DNA of 64,000 bases from Candidatus Anammoxibacter sp. (GCA_021777105.1 JAIQZQ010000114.1:62001-126000); one strand, 5' to 3'; numbered from the stretch's first letter, positions 8,561-18,658 are shown. A program made the numbers and translations. Notes: generated by a model from the sequence alone, not told the origin.

Positions 8561-8950
8561 GTATACTGAAACCTATTAGGCGTTCTCTTACTGAATCCGT
8601 ATATTGCGCAATAAGATAATACCGCAGTCTTATGATTCCCAGAAATGATAGGGATTAACAGTTATTGCATGTATCTTTTAAATCTCAAATGCCATAGGAA
8701 GAAATGACTCATTTTGTTTCAATTGAATGCTAAAACTTTCCTAATATAGTTTTTCTTTCTTTAACTTATACCTTCTTAATCAACGATTTGTAAATATTGT
8801 ACAGCAGAGCTCTTTTTATAATGTGTGCTTATTTTTTTTAGATAAAAATATTCCCTGAAAACATAAATCGACAAATCAGACTAAATTGTTACTTATTATA
8901 AATACTTCAGCATAGCTTTTGCTATTCAAACCCGCATAGCGGGTGGTTTA
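8371..8950 (+). mobile_element. Candidate non-autonomous IS200/IS605-like element
   Basis: A stretch with no reading frame, bounded by two similar imperfect-palindrome ends. At the left is CCACCGGC-ATA-GCCGGTGG (8371-8389); at the right is ACCCGC-ATA-GCGGGT (8930-8944), followed by GGTTTA. Sub-terminal hairpins with short loops are the recognition signals of Y1 (HUH) transposases. There is no TnpA, TnpB or IscB here, so it would move only in trans. Boundaries are approximate. Confidence 0.5.
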
Positions 8951-9555
8951 GCTTGGTAATTAAATAATCCAAAATGCAAGTGCAAGTAAAAGTATACCAT
9001 ATTTCTTTATCCGTGTATGTAGTGTATTTTTCAGACAAATTTGTAGTGCATTTCACGGCCTCTTGTAGTCCAAACACCTACCTATTGTAGTGGGGTAAAA
9101 AAACGAGATTGTTTAGAGCCTAAAATTTCTGTAAACCATTGGCGCGTCAATGGTTTACAGAAATAGCGAGCGGTTTTATTAATTAGTCCATAAAGCGCTT
9201 ATCTACGTAGTAATGCGATTATTTATAAATTTTTACGTAAAAATTAGCTATTAGGCCGGCTAAAATTTGAATTTGTTTTAGAAAAAAACATTTAATTTAA
9301 GGTGAAGTTTGAAAACCGGTTAAAAACAGGCAAATTGTTTGCATTAATTGCGCGTTATTTTATTTTAATTTAATTTTCTGACAGAAATTTAAGGTTATTT
9401 TTATTTTTTTAAATATTTTTTTACCAACTGCAAGAGGCGACCCCTTCCAAAACAGGCGATTTAATCCCGGCAACTACCTTAACCATAAAGACTTACAACA
9501 AAACCATTACATTTTGTAATGGTTTTTACTATCCCTGATGTAGTGTTTACCCCGA
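8951..9555. other. Gene-free region with a TGTAGTG repeat array and strong palindromes
   Basis: TGTAGTG or TGTAGTC occurs at 9018, 9042, 9064 and 9086 (spacing 24, 22, 22 bp) and again at 9539. A perfect 17-bp inverted repeat, ATTTCTGTAAACCATTG (9125-9141), pairs with 9148-9164 around the loop GCGCGT. A second perfect 12-bp hairpin spans 9500-9526 (AAAACCATTACA, TTT, TGTAATGGTTTT). No gene is evident on either strand. The face-of-helix spacing suggests a regulatory region for the TPR gene. Confidence 0.6.
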
Positions 9556-9584
9556 TTGCGGCAATTTGCGTGTTTTGATATAAT
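9556..9584 (+). promoter_or_regulatory. Promoter of the TPR gene
   Basis: -35 TTGCGG (9556-9561), 17-bp spacer, -10 TATAAT (9579-9584). It leaves a leader of about 240 nt before the ATG at 9833. The leader holds a TTACGG/CCGTAA hairpin near 9645-9662 but no riboswitch I recognise. Confidence 0.6.
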
Positions 9585-9832
9585 TTTTTTTGTTTAACGC
9601 GGGGGGCAACATTTTGGTCCGTGGCCCCAATGATTTAACGCTGCTTTACGGGCACAACCGTAAGTTAACGGCAAATAGCACAGACGAGCCTGTTCCTAAG
9701 TTTTAAATGTTATCGACCCACCACTTCTGCGCCGGCGGGACTTTAGACATATTTAATGCTTTTTATCAAATTTGAGGATAACAACGAGTAATAGTATAAT
9801 TTCAAACCGTTCGCGCAAGGCATTTAATAGAA

Positions 9833-11986
9833 ATGGATAGTAAACTAAAAACCGTATACACGAGAATCAGGAATGCTCATAATTCCTTAACAGCCGAGAA
9901 TACAAATGAGAAGCCCAGCTTTGAGGACGACAGGGAGGCCGGCAAGAGCCGCATGAACAATAACGGGACCTGCTTCACGGCTGAGATGGAGAGCGACGGC
10001 ATTCGCGCCGCAAGGGCGGTAAAGACCTTAACGGCTTCTATGTTAAACTTGTGCAACAGACAAAATCAATTTAATGGATTTGAGGATATTGCGAATGAGT
10101 CTGATAATATAGGCGGAATAGATCTGGGCAATAATGAGCCGCATACAACTGTATTTTCAAATTATGCTCAGATCGCAAAAGGGAACCGCCTGGCGGCCAA
10201 GGACAAGCTTTCAGACGCTATATGGGTTTATGAAGAGTTTTGCAAAAAATACGAAAGGAGCGCTGAACGCGACTTTGAAGAGGCCACGGCAAAGGCTTTT
10301 GACGGCAACCGGCATTACAGTTCGGATGTTAACAGCGAGGCGGCAATTGCGGTATATGATGAAATAATCGAGAAGTATTCAGGCAATGCAAACAACGAAA
10401 ATATTCTGAATTTGGTCATACTTTGCAAGGGCCGTGGTTTAATGGAGCTAAACCGGTATGAAGACGCGATTGCGGTGTATAATCTGCTAATAAAAATATA
10501 TCGGGATAGGCAAGAGGCGAAATTTGCGGGACTAACGGCAAACGCAATGTTAAACAAGATGCGCTGCCTTGACAAATTAGGACGAAGGATACGCGCAAAC
10601 AAGATGTACGACGCTTTACTGGAGAACTATTTAAAAAGGGTGGAGACTGAAATAACCGTCCATATAGCTGAGGCTATGAACTACATGGGAAACAGGTACG
10701 CGGGGAATAACAGGCCAAAAAAGGCGGCTACGATGTATGACGCTCTTATTAAAAGATATTGGAGAATGGATGACGCTGAGATGGATAAATGCATTGCTTT
10801 TGCCATGTATATGAAAGGCGCATGCCTTGTAAAATTTAGCAGGCTTGAGGAGTCCTCTAAAGTATATGACAAGCTAATCGCCAGATACAAGAAGAACCTG
10901 GACCCGCGCGTAGCGCTTTACACTGCAAAAGCAAAACTTATACGAACCGGCCGCAAGGAGATGCTAAAAAGACCGGACGAGACTATAAGGGCTTACGATA
11001 AAATTATTAAAGAGTACGTAAACATGGCTGAACCCGGAATAACGACGTTTACGGCAAAAATTATGCGCGACAAATGCCGATATGTTGAGATGTTGGCGGA
11101 TCAAAAGGAAGAGGCGATCATGTTATATGATGAGCTGATTAACAAATATGAGAAGAGGGAGGAGGCGTCTATTGTTGTGGTTACGGCGGACGCGGTTAAA
11201 TTAAAAATTGATTGTTTTGCGCGTTTAAACAGATTAGACGAGGCTATCAGCGAATGCGATACGTTGATTAAGAAATATAGCGGCAGGGACGAGGCAGAAA
11301 TAACCAAATACGCAGCTTTAGCCATGGAGAAGAAATGGGATTGTTTTAAAATATTAGGAGACGAACACAGGGCAGTTTGCGCGCTTGGCGAAATTATTGA
11401 TAAGTACGGTTTAAGGCTGGAGGCGGATATTGCCGTAGTGGTGGCCAGGGCGGTGTACAACTTCGGGCTGATCAACGAGGCTCTAAACCGGCATAAAAGC
11501 GCAATTAGCGTTTTTGACGCGTTGATCGACACATTCGGCAAAAGAACCGAGGTTGCGATTGCGGCCTACACGGCAAACGCGCAATTTAAAAAGGGGGCCT
11601 GTTTAATAAATTTAAAGATGTTTGACGACGCGCTTGCCGTATTTAACGATCTGCTTGCATGTCACAGACACAGAAAATCGCTTTATTTCACGGAACTTAT
11701 TGCAAACTCGTTAAATTGCAAAGGCGTGTGTTTTGCGAAACTGGGCAGACAGTTTGATTCGACGGCGATGTTTGCGGAACTGATCGACAGGTACGGAGCC
11801 AGGCAAGAGCCTGAGATAGCCAAAATAGTGGCGCTGGGAGCGCTTTTCAAACTCCTGATACAGGACGATTTAGATATATCCAAAGACAAGATCGCAAAAC
11901 TGCTTATTGCTCATTTCCGTAAAATAAATCCCGTGCTTGCTAATGAGATGGATTTTGCGATAGCCGGCACGCGATTGTTTAAGTAG
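9833..11986 (+). CDS. Tetratricopeptide-repeat protein
   Basis: A 717-aa protein. About 120 residues of polar, probably disordered N-terminus are followed by roughly a dozen repeats of about 45 residues, of the form A-I-x-V-Y-D-x-L-I-x-x-Y, then TA-x-A, then K-x-x-C-L-x-K-L. This is the long TPR variant of two helices plus an extended linker seen in many planctomycete cytoplasmic scaffolds. There is no signal peptide, membrane segment or enzymatic motif. It probably assembles protein complexes; partners are unknown. The ATG at 9833 has only a weak ribosome-binding site (AAGG, 14 nt upstream). It is monocistronic, convergent with the response regulator. Confidence 0.8.
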   Translation: MDSKLKTVYTRIRNAHNSLTAENTNEKPSFEDDREAGKSRMNNNGTCFTAEMESDGIRAARAVKTLTASMLNLCNRQNQFNGFEDIANESDNIGGIDLGNNEPHTTVFSNYAQIAKGNRLAAKDKLSDAIWVYEEFCKKYERSAERDFEEATAKAFDGNRHYSSDVNSEAAIAVYDEIIEKYSGNANNENILNLVILCKGRGLMELNRYEDAIAVYNLLIKIYRDRQEAKFAGLTANAMLNKMRCLDKLGRRIRANKMYDALLENYLKRVETEITVHIAEAMNYMGNRYAGNNRPKKAATMYDALIKRYWRMDDAEMDKCIAFAMYMKGACLVKFSRLEESSKVYDKLIARYKKNLDPRVALYTAKAKLIRTGRKEMLKRPDETIRAYDKIIKEYVNMAEPGITTFTAKIMRDKCRYVEMLADQKEEAIMLYDELINKYEKREEASIVVVTADAVKLKIDCFARLNRLDEAISECDTLIKKYSGRDEAEITKYAALAMEKKWDCFKILGDEHRAVCALGEIIDKYGLRLEADIAVVVARAVYNFGLINEALNRHKSAISVFDALIDTFGKRTEVAIAAYTANAQFKKGACLINLKMFDDALAVFNDLLACHRHRKSLYFTELIANSLNCKGVCFAKLGRQFDSTAMFAELIDRYGARQEPEIAKIVALGALFKLLIQDDLDISKDKIAKLLIAHFRKINPVLANEMDFAIAGTRLFK

Positions 11987-12024
11987 ATTCATGAGAGGAA
12001 AGGGGGAGGGTGGTAGCCGGGCGT

Positions 12025-12780
12025 TTATTGCAAAGTGTCCTCCTTTTTCTTGGCATCACAGACGGTGGTGTATCTCTTTAACTCCTCAAAGGCGGCTATT
12101 TTTCGTTTTTCAAACTCTTCAGGGTTGACGAATCTTCGTGTTGCCAGCAGATTATGTTTATACAGGTGGACGATTGTTTGGCGGCCCGGGGCAAAATCAA
12201 GAAATTCGTACAACTCCTTATCCTCGCCTATTAATTTATGAGACATATGATTTTGCGTGTTTGGATGAGTTAAGAAACGTTGCGCTTTTTCCTGGCCGGC
12301 AATCTCTAATATCTCCAGATCCTGCTCCTTATATTTTACTGCCTCCATTGACTCTGCTTTGTCCACGGGTTTCTCCTTTGTAAATACAATCTTATTATTA
12401 ATTTTATGTATTTTAGTAATCTTGGCGCTATAAACAAGCAAATTCCTCTGGAACTCTTTGATGTTAAATGGTTTGTAAATGAAACCGTCCATGCCGGCCT
12501 TGGCGGCCTCTATGGCCATATATTCATCACCACTCAAGCATAAGATTGGCGTGTACGGCTCTTTTATTACCCGTCGAATCGTCCTTGTGGCTTGCAAACC
12601 ATCCATAAAAGGCATATTTATATCCATTAAGCAAACATCGTACTCAAAATGATTTTGCTCAAACATCGCAACGCCTTCAATGCCGTTGCCGGCCACATCA
12701 ATATCATAGCCCCATACTTTGCAAAGCATTTTTACGCACCTTATAATGCTTGGGCAGTCATCAGTCAACAGTATTTTCAT
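12025..12780 (-). CDS. Response regulator with non-DNA-binding C-terminal extension
   Basis: A 251-aa protein. Residues 1-120 form a CheY-like receiver: acidic pair DD at 7-8, phospho-acceptor Asp53 in LMDINMPFMDG, Ser/Thr switch in LCLSGDE and Lys in YKPF. The remaining 130 residues are charged and helical and match no output domain known to me. Start ATG is preceded by GGGAG. It lies 76 nt downstream of the methyltransferase on the same strand, so the two probably form an operon. It may act by protein-protein contact. Confidence 0.8.
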   Translation of the reverse strand: MKILLTDDCPSIIRCVKMLCKVWGYDIDVAGNGIEGVAMFEQNHFEYDVCLMDINMPFMDGLQATRTIRRVIKEPYTPILCLSGDEYMAIEAAKAGMDGFIYKPFNIKEFQRNLLVYSAKITKIHKINNKIVFTKEKPVDKAESMEAVKYKEQDLEILEIAGQEKAQRFLTHPNTQNHMSHKLIGEDKELYEFLDFAPGRQTIVHLYKHNLLATRRFVNPEEFEKRKIAAFEELKRYTTVCDAKKKEDTLQ

Positions 12781-12856
12781 ATAATTGCTCCCGTATTATG
12801 GCAAAGCCGAAGTTTTATTTCGGAAATTCGCCAACTTCCGGCAAAATGTATTAGAT

Positions 12857-13885
12857 TTAATTGCGTTTACCGCTATTTTTTTTGCTTTTACTTCTAATTG
12901 CATCGCCTTTGCCGATTAAGACAAAATGGTATTTTTCCTTAGAATCGGTTTTAAAAGTTACTATTTTATTTTCTAGCTTTGCTTTGTTCAAGAGGGTTAT
13001 AATGTCGCGTTCCCTCCTTAGGTTTAGCCGAATGTTCCAAATCCATTTAAGCTCAAACTCGTTGGAAAAGCAGGCGGCCATGTTTCCGATAAGAATTGTT
13101 CCGTTTGGTTTTAGCAACTTATATAGAATTTTAATCGCCCTTACAAACTCGACGTCAGTCAAATAATCAAACAGGCCGGACGAGACAATGATGTTTTGCC
13201 CGGCAAAGTTGTTTATTGAGTCGTTTTTCGCCATATTCAGCAAATCGTCATTAACAAACCTTACATCCGCCTCTTCTGTTAAGATGAGTTTTTTGATGTA
13301 ATCACCGGACTCTATGCCACTGTCTATAAATGTCAGTTTCAGTGTGGTTTTAAACGGCGGGGCCAGCTGATTTAGAAATTGTTTTGTCATGCAGGCAGTG
13401 CCTGAACCGATATCAAGCATGCTTATTGGTTTGTTTAGCAAGCCGCTTTTTGAGATTATTTTTCTGGCAATAGCGCAAGTTTGCGATTTTCTGCGCCTAA
13501 ATGCTTCGCAACACTCCGTATTCAGGAAATATTTGTCTATAAAGTTGTTCAATCCGCTTCCGGTGGCTGTATTGGAAAAAAATCGGTTCATTAATGCAAA
13601 GTCGCCGGGATAGGCAATGGTTTTACTAAAACAACGGTTTGCGCTATCGCTTTTTAAAAACCATTTTTGGCGCAGATTGTTAAATTGGACGGTAATCTTA
13701 TGTTTATCATTGCGAGACGTAAACTTATTTTTTGCAAAATTTCCAAAAGATCTGAAAAAACAATCCATAGCGGCATAGACGCATTCCCTGCCACCGCCAA
13801 GAGGTATGCTTTTCCTGCGCAATTTATGTTCGATCATTGTCAAACATAAATCAAAATCCTGAAAAAATTTAAAAACATCTTTCAT
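12857..13885 (-). CDS. Class I SAM-dependent methyltransferase, PhcB-like group
   Basis: A 342-aa cytoplasmic enzyme. The N-terminal 120 residues are helical and precede a Rossmann methyltransferase domain with motif I LDIGSGTAC (157-165), the acidic FIDSG at the end of beta-2 and VSSGLFDYLTD, followed by LLKPNGTILIGN. The GLFDYL-LLKPNG signature is shared with PhcB-type proteins that make 3-hydroxypalmitate methyl ester signals in Ralstonia. The substrate here is unknown. Neighbouring response regulator suggests a signalling link. Confidence 0.72.
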   Translation of the reverse strand: MKDVFKFFQDFDLCLTMIEHKLRRKSIPLGGGRECVYAAMDCFFRSFGNFAKNKFTSRNDKHKITVQFNNLRQKWFLKSDSANRCFSKTIAYPGDFALMNRFFSNTATGSGLNNFIDKYFLNTECCEAFRRRKSQTCAIARKIISKSGLLNKPISMLDIGSGTACMTKQFLNQLAPPFKTTLKLTFIDSGIESGDYIKKLILTEEADVRFVNDDLLNMAKNDSINNFAGQNIIVSSGLFDYLTDVEFVRAIKILYKLLKPNGTILIGNMAACFSNEFELKWIWNIRLNLRRERDIITLLNKAKLENKIVTFKTDSKEKYHFVLIGKGDAIRSKSKKNSGKRN

Positions 13886-14396
13886 TTTTATGAATAAAGG
13901 CTTAATTTATTGGAAAAAGCGACGGCCTGTACATTGAATAATTATTTTGCAGGCCACGAATTTTAACGACGCACCAACAATACACCTGTTATGCGTGTTT
14001 GTCAAGCATAAACACACCTACTAAGTGTGATAAAAGTTGAATTTCTCTCCTTTAGGCAGACTGTTTTTATTGATTTTATCGATAAAAACGGAGGATTTCA
14101 CTAAACCAGGCAAAAAAAATGGCCTGCAAAATATTTTTAAAAAATATAAAGATTTTAAATATAATTACAATTTTTATGCAATATACGGCTAATTTTTGTA
14201 TAATGTTTTGCGAAATTTTAAGATGCCTGATTTTGCAGAAAATATTCGGCTTTAATAATGTAACTAAGATGAACAGAAAAATATAAATCCCGAAGGAGGC
14301 AAGATAATTTAGAGATATAAAGAAAAGTGATTCTTAATAAAGTAAAAAAGAATAAATTTAGAAAGTATTTTTGATGTTTTTTTATAGGATTATATT
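13886..14396. other. Divergent intergenic region between methyltransferase and htrA
   Basis: No gene seen. An imperfect hairpin GTTTTTATTGAT (14063-14074) with ATCGATAAAAAC (14078-14089) lies mid-region. A TATAAT at 14199-14204 is the best -10 candidate for htrA, but no good -35 precedes it. Confidence 0.45.
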
Positions 14397-15959
14397 GTGA
14401 AAAAGATTTTAAACCTAACAGTAGCTGCAATAGCGCTTACGCTTGCTATGGCGGCGCAAAATTTTAGTTTTAAAAACAATTTAATATACGCCGCTGGGGT
14501 TGATAGCGTAACGGGAAAAGAAGCTGACCCTGCGACTCTAAGGCGCGAGCTGGCGCAACTTGAAAAGGAAGTTAGAAGCTTCTCTTTAATTTTTGAAAAG
14601 GTAGCGCAGCTTATCGGCCCTTCGGTTGTTAAAATAAATGTTACAAAGAGTGTGGAAAGTCCACCGCCCGCGCGTGGTGGAGGCAAAGGCGGACTTAGCC
14701 CTTTCTTTAATCCTCCTGATCGTAAAGGGGACGGAGAGGATGGAAACGGCGAAAGAAACCGCGTGCAGGAGGAAATAGGGTCGGGCGCGATTATAGACAA
14801 GGAAGGATATATTGTCACGAACTACCATGTTGTTAAAGGAGCTACAGAGGGAACAATCAAGGCGTCTTTATATGACGGAAAAGTGGTAGACGCTAAGCTT
14901 ATTGGGGTGGATCCAAAAACGGATCTTGCAGTTATCAAAATCGAGGGCAGTGATTTGCCGGTAGCGGAGTTTGGAGATTTCTCAAAGATGAGGGTAGGCG
15001 ATTGGGTTATAGCAATAGGCAGCCCGTTAAATTACCAACAAACGGTTTCCGCCGGCATTATTAGCGCGATTGGACGCAAACATATTAATCCTTTTTTAGG
15101 GCAGTTTGCTTATGAAGATTTCATTCAGACCGATGTTTCAATTAACCCAGGCAGCAGCGGCGGCCCTTTGGTAAACTTACGCGGCGAAATAATTGGCATT
15201 AATTCTGCAATTGCCACCAGAACCGGAGGCTTTCAGGGCATAGCGTTTGCAATATCAGCAACAATAGCAAAAAAAGTAACTATGGATTTAATTAAAAACG
15301 GCAAAGTGCTAAGAGGCTTTATTGGGGTGGGCATGATTGATATTGACCAAAAACTTGCCAATATTCTAGGCCTTAATACCACGGAAGAAGTATTGCGTTA
15401 TTTAGGGCTAAATTCTGATAAAGGTTCGTTTGTGGCTCAGGTATGGGACGATACACCTGCTTCAAAAGCCGGCATGGTCCCTGGAGATGTGCTTTTGGAA
15501 ATCGACAATAAGATAATAGACAACTCCACAGGCGTGCAGAATGTGCTAAGAAATGAACCTATTGGGGCAACAGTAGAAGCCGTTGTTGTGCGAAACGAAG
15601 AAAAGATTCATTTGAATATAACAATAGGAGAGCAGCCTGAGAGCACCGGGAACAAAGGATATAGCTCAGTGCAATCCGGGGTGTTGGGCATTGGGTTTGG
15701 GCTGGTAGTCAGGCAATTAACGCCTGAAATTGCCAGAACCATGGGCTATCGCGACTTAAAAGGAATAATAATCGTGGATGTAAAAAAAGGAAGTTCGGCC
15801 GACAAAGCCGGGCTGGAACCTGGTGATATTATAACCGAGGCCGATTCAAAAAAAGTCGGCACATTATCTGAAATTTGCAATATTGTCTACAATTTTAAGA
15901 AGTCAAAAAAGCCGGTATCATTAAAAATTAAGAATAAGGGAATTATAACGCTTAATTGA
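14397..15959 (+). CDS. HtrA/DegP-family serine protease with two PDZ domains
   Basis: A 520-aa exported trypsin-like protease for envelope protein quality control. Order: signal peptide (about 1-33, MKKILNLTVAAIALTLAMAA), a short coiled segment, the protease with His144 (TNYHVV), Asp176 (DPKTDLAVI) and Ser254 (NPGSSGGPLV), and PDZ domains at about 305-400 and 420-515. A low-complexity Pro/Gly loop (about 88-118) is inserted before the first catalytic strand, like the LA loop of DegP. The start is a GTG with AGGA 8 nt upstream; a later ATG would remove the signal peptide. Monocistronic. Confidence 0.92.
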   Translation: MKKILNLTVAAIALTLAMAAQNFSFKNNLIYAAGVDSVTGKEADPATLRRELAQLEKEVRSFSLIFEKVAQLIGPSVVKINVTKSVESPPPARGGGKGGLSPFFNPPDRKGDGEDGNGERNRVQEEIGSGAIIDKEGYIVTNYHVVKGATEGTIKASLYDGKVVDAKLIGVDPKTDLAVIKIEGSDLPVAEFGDFSKMRVGDWVIAIGSPLNYQQTVSAGIISAIGRKHINPFLGQFAYEDFIQTDVSINPGSSGGPLVNLRGEIIGINSAIATRTGGFQGIAFAISATIAKKVTMDLIKNGKVLRGFIGVGMIDIDQKLANILGLNTTEEVLRYLGLNSDKGSFVAQVWDDTPASKAGMVPGDVLLEIDNKIIDNSTGVQNVLRNEPIGATVEAVVVRNEEKIHLNITIGEQPESTGNKGYSSVQSGVLGIGFGLVVRQLTPEIARTMGYRDLKGIIIVDVKKGSSADKAGLEPGDIITEADSKKVGTLSEICNIVYNFKKSKKPVSLKIKNKGIITLN

Positions 15960-16249
15960 TGTAAAATTTACCACGTTTAGAGCTAAAATAGTGCGAGGGT
16001 GAAGTTATGCTCTTACGTTTGCCGACTTTGGAAATAAAGCTAAAGGCGATTTACATAGCCTGTGAATCATAATACACTAACGGCAGTAACGCGAGATGCA
16101 ATAAGGAGAGATCATTTCCTTTTCAAATCCTAATTAAAAGCATATACCGATTCCACCAACGGAGCGCCGGTTTAGCGATTTCTTAATTCAAATAATATTT
16201 TAATACACCGCTAATATATCAGTTCAACAATTTTCCGTTGTTTAAAAAG

Positions 16250-17833
16250 ATGCGATTAATTAAAAACAGTTGCCTGATAATAACCTCGTTAATTATCGCA
16301 TTAATTATCACGGAAGCGTCATTAAGGCTCATATTTCCTCATACGCCAACTTTTGAATCATATTTCCCCCGTTATGTAGTGGACGGCAACCCTTCATACG
16401 TATCCGGAATGACAAGAAAAGACGATTATATGCCGTTTTCAATGAATCCGAACTATTCCCATACATTAACCGACCTGGCTTATCATCCAAAACCATATCG
16501 TATAAATCTTAACAATGAAGGGTATAGAAACACTGTAAAACACGACAGATATGATAATGTTATTGTCGGTGATTCAGTGGCTTATGGATCAGGAGTTGAC
16601 GATGATCAGACGGTGGCCGCAATCTTGGGAAAATCAAGCAAAGTATATAGCCTCGCAATATCCGGAGCAGGCCCGGCAATGTATATGAAAATGATTGATT
16701 CTTTTCTAAAAAAACACGAAACCGATAAGATAACCATAATATTTTTTCTTGGAAATGATTTAAGAAACATTAAAAGCGCATGTTGGGATGAATTAAAGGA
16801 TTGTAAACCACCTCTAAACTCAAAAATATCCAGAAAAGATGTCTCTGCCAATCCCAGCAGCCCGTCATTATTCATGTCTAAGCCGGTAATAAGAAATTCA
16901 TATTTCGCCCATTTTGTCTTTATGTTTATAAATAATATAAAAAACAGGCATAAAAAAGATGAAACAAGCATTGCGGATTTACATACCATGATTTCTCGAA
17001 ACGCGATTGTTGATATAAGAAATTATATAGACAATGAATACATAATTAAACAAAACAAGCGAAAAGCTATGAGTTTGCTTGCTGCTCTTTTAGAAGCGGA
17101 TTGCGTTAATGACAAAATCAAAATATTAATTACTGAAGCTATAGATGACTTAAAAGCAGACAGAGTGGAGGATATTTTTAAGAAAATCAAAAATATCACG
17201 ACAAGTTTTATTGATACAGAATGCTATCCTATAGATAAAAATATGCAGAATCTTGTTATAAACGCCAACTATCACGCCGGTTTTTTTTATGAATCCATAA
17301 ACGCAGTTAAGAACGGATACATGGGGAATATATATAATTATAGTCAATTATTGAAAATGATATCGCGAAAATATACAGACCTTAATGAAGACGCGAAACA
17401 TTTGTCAAAGCTTTTATTGGAAATGAAGGATCAGGACAAAATCGGTTTATATTCCGAGAGTCTACAGCGCAAACTTAAATCTATTGAAAAGGATAGATCG
17501 TGCAATATTGCGGAAAATTGTGATAAGTTAGACATATTTTTTAAATATTTAGTGGGACTAGAAAAACTAAATACAAAAGTGGCTTTATATTTGTTGCCTT
17601 CTGAATATCAAATCAAACGGCGTTTATTAAAACCTAATAAACCACACTTTTTACAAGAAAAAGCAACAAGCTACGGTTTAAAGTGCCTAGATTTATCGTC
17701 GAAAATAATCGAACATTACAAAAACAATCAGAATAACGCTATATATATAGATGGAGCGCATTTATCAAAACAAGGCAACAAAATAGCTGCGGATTGGATA
17801 ATGGAAAACGAAAAGGCCGGTTTAGTTAAATAG
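16250..17833 (+). CDS. Membrane-anchored SGNH/GDSL-like hydrolase
   Basis: A 527-aa protein with one N-terminal membrane helix (about residues 7-27) and an extracytoplasmic SGNH fold. Block I is VGDSVAYGSG (Ser109). GND occurs in FFLGNDLR, and the C-terminal block V is DGAHLSKQG (Asp501, His504). A helical insertion of about 250 residues separates them. Related proteins are ester hydrolases or O-acyl-transfer enzymes acting on surface polysaccharides. ATG at 16250 is chosen over an in-frame TTG at 16238; neither has a clear ribosome site. No operon partner. AT-rich relative to htrA. Confidence 0.72.
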   Translation: MRLIKNSCLIITSLIIALIITEASLRLIFPHTPTFESYFPRYVVDGNPSYVSGMTRKDDYMPFSMNPNYSHTLTDLAYHPKPYRINLNNEGYRNTVKHDRYDNVIVGDSVAYGSGVDDDQTVAAILGKSSKVYSLAISGAGPAMYMKMIDSFLKKHETDKITIIFFLGNDLRNIKSACWDELKDCKPPLNSKISRKDVSANPSSPSLFMSKPVIRNSYFAHFVFMFINNIKNRHKKDETSIADLHTMISRNAIVDIRNYIDNEYIIKQNKRKAMSLLAALLEADCVNDKIKILITEAIDDLKADRVEDIFKKIKNITTSFIDTECYPIDKNMQNLVINANYHAGFFYESINAVKNGYMGNIYNYSQLLKMISRKYTDLNEDAKHLSKLLLEMKDQDKIGLYSESLQRKLKSIEKDRSCNIAENCDKLDIFFKYLVGLEKLNTKVALYLLPSEYQIKRRLLKPNKPHFLQEKATSYGLKCLDLSSKIIEHYKNNQNNAIYIDGAHLSKQGNKIAADWIMENEKAGLVK

Positions 17834-18217
17834 AGATTTAATGAATTTGCAAGATTGATGAATTAGTTTAAATTTATTATATATATTTTAGGAATATCAG
17901 TATTTTATCATAACAGTGAAACGTTTTTAGTTAAAGACAGCAATCTAGAACATTTCAGATTACAAAGTGATAACGCTTTTTGTCTACGCTTGGGTTAGAT
18001 TAATACAAGTGTAGAGCTATAATTAATTTCGTTTACTATTTTTTTATTTATCGGTATTTTTCTTAGGATAATAAGAAAATACCTTTTAGGCGAAAAAGCC
18101 AATAAAAATTTAAATACATACAGGAAACTAACTTTTAAAAATAATTTGATAAAAACCAATATAGAAAACAATTTTGATGTTTTTATTTATTTAGTTTACG
18201 AAAAGCATTATTGCATT
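17834..18217. other. AT-rich intergenic region
   Basis: No gene, RNA or mobile element recognised. The region lies between convergent genes, and no strong terminator hairpin is visible. Confidence 0.5.
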
Positions 18218-18658
18218 TTATTTTTCTAAACTCATTATTTTCTCAACTCTTCTCTCATGTCTGCCACCCTCAAACTCAGTATTAATCCAAAGTTCAATTT
18301 GTTTTTCTATTTCGTTTAGATCCACTATATCATTGCCGAGGCATAAAATATTAGCATCATTATGCCTTCTGCTCATCTCAATTGTCAACATGTTATGACA
18401 CAACGCAGCCCTTACCCCTTTTACTTTATTAGCGGCAAGTGACATACCGATCCCTGTCCCGCAAATCAATATACCTCTATCGCTGTCACCAGAACTTATA
18501 CAGTTCGCGACTTTAACCGCAAAATCAGGGTAATCAACCGATTCTTTATCATTTACCGGCCCGCAATCGTTAACATTATGTCCAAGACTCGAAATAATTG
18601 ACTTTATTTTGTCCTTTAGCTCTATGCCTCTATGATCAGAAGCAATTGATATATTCAT
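18218..18658 (-). CDS. rpiB: Ribose-5-phosphate isomerase B
   Basis: Interconverts ribose-5-phosphate and ribulose-5-phosphate in the pentose phosphate pathway; a cytoplasmic homodimer of the RpiB/LacAB family at normal length (146 aa). Visible: ASDHRG at 6-11, the catalytic Cys66 in ILICGTGIGMS, and RRHNDANILCLG. AGGAG lies about 13 nt before the ATG. The gene begins just downstream of the terminator that ends the hydrazine synthase operon, so it probably depends on read-through or an unseen promoter. Confidence 0.93.
   Translation of the reverse strand: MNISIASDHRGIELKDKIKSIISSLGHNVNDCGPVNDKESVDYPDFAVKVANCISSGDSDRGILICGTGIGMSLAANKVKGVRAALCHNMLTIEMSRRHNDANILCLGNDIVDLNEIEKQIELWINTEFEGGRHERRVEKIMSLEK

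Noticed and set aside
9018-9092. CRISPR array
   Set aside because: Repeats are only 7 bp, with spacing too short and irregular, and there are no cas genes.
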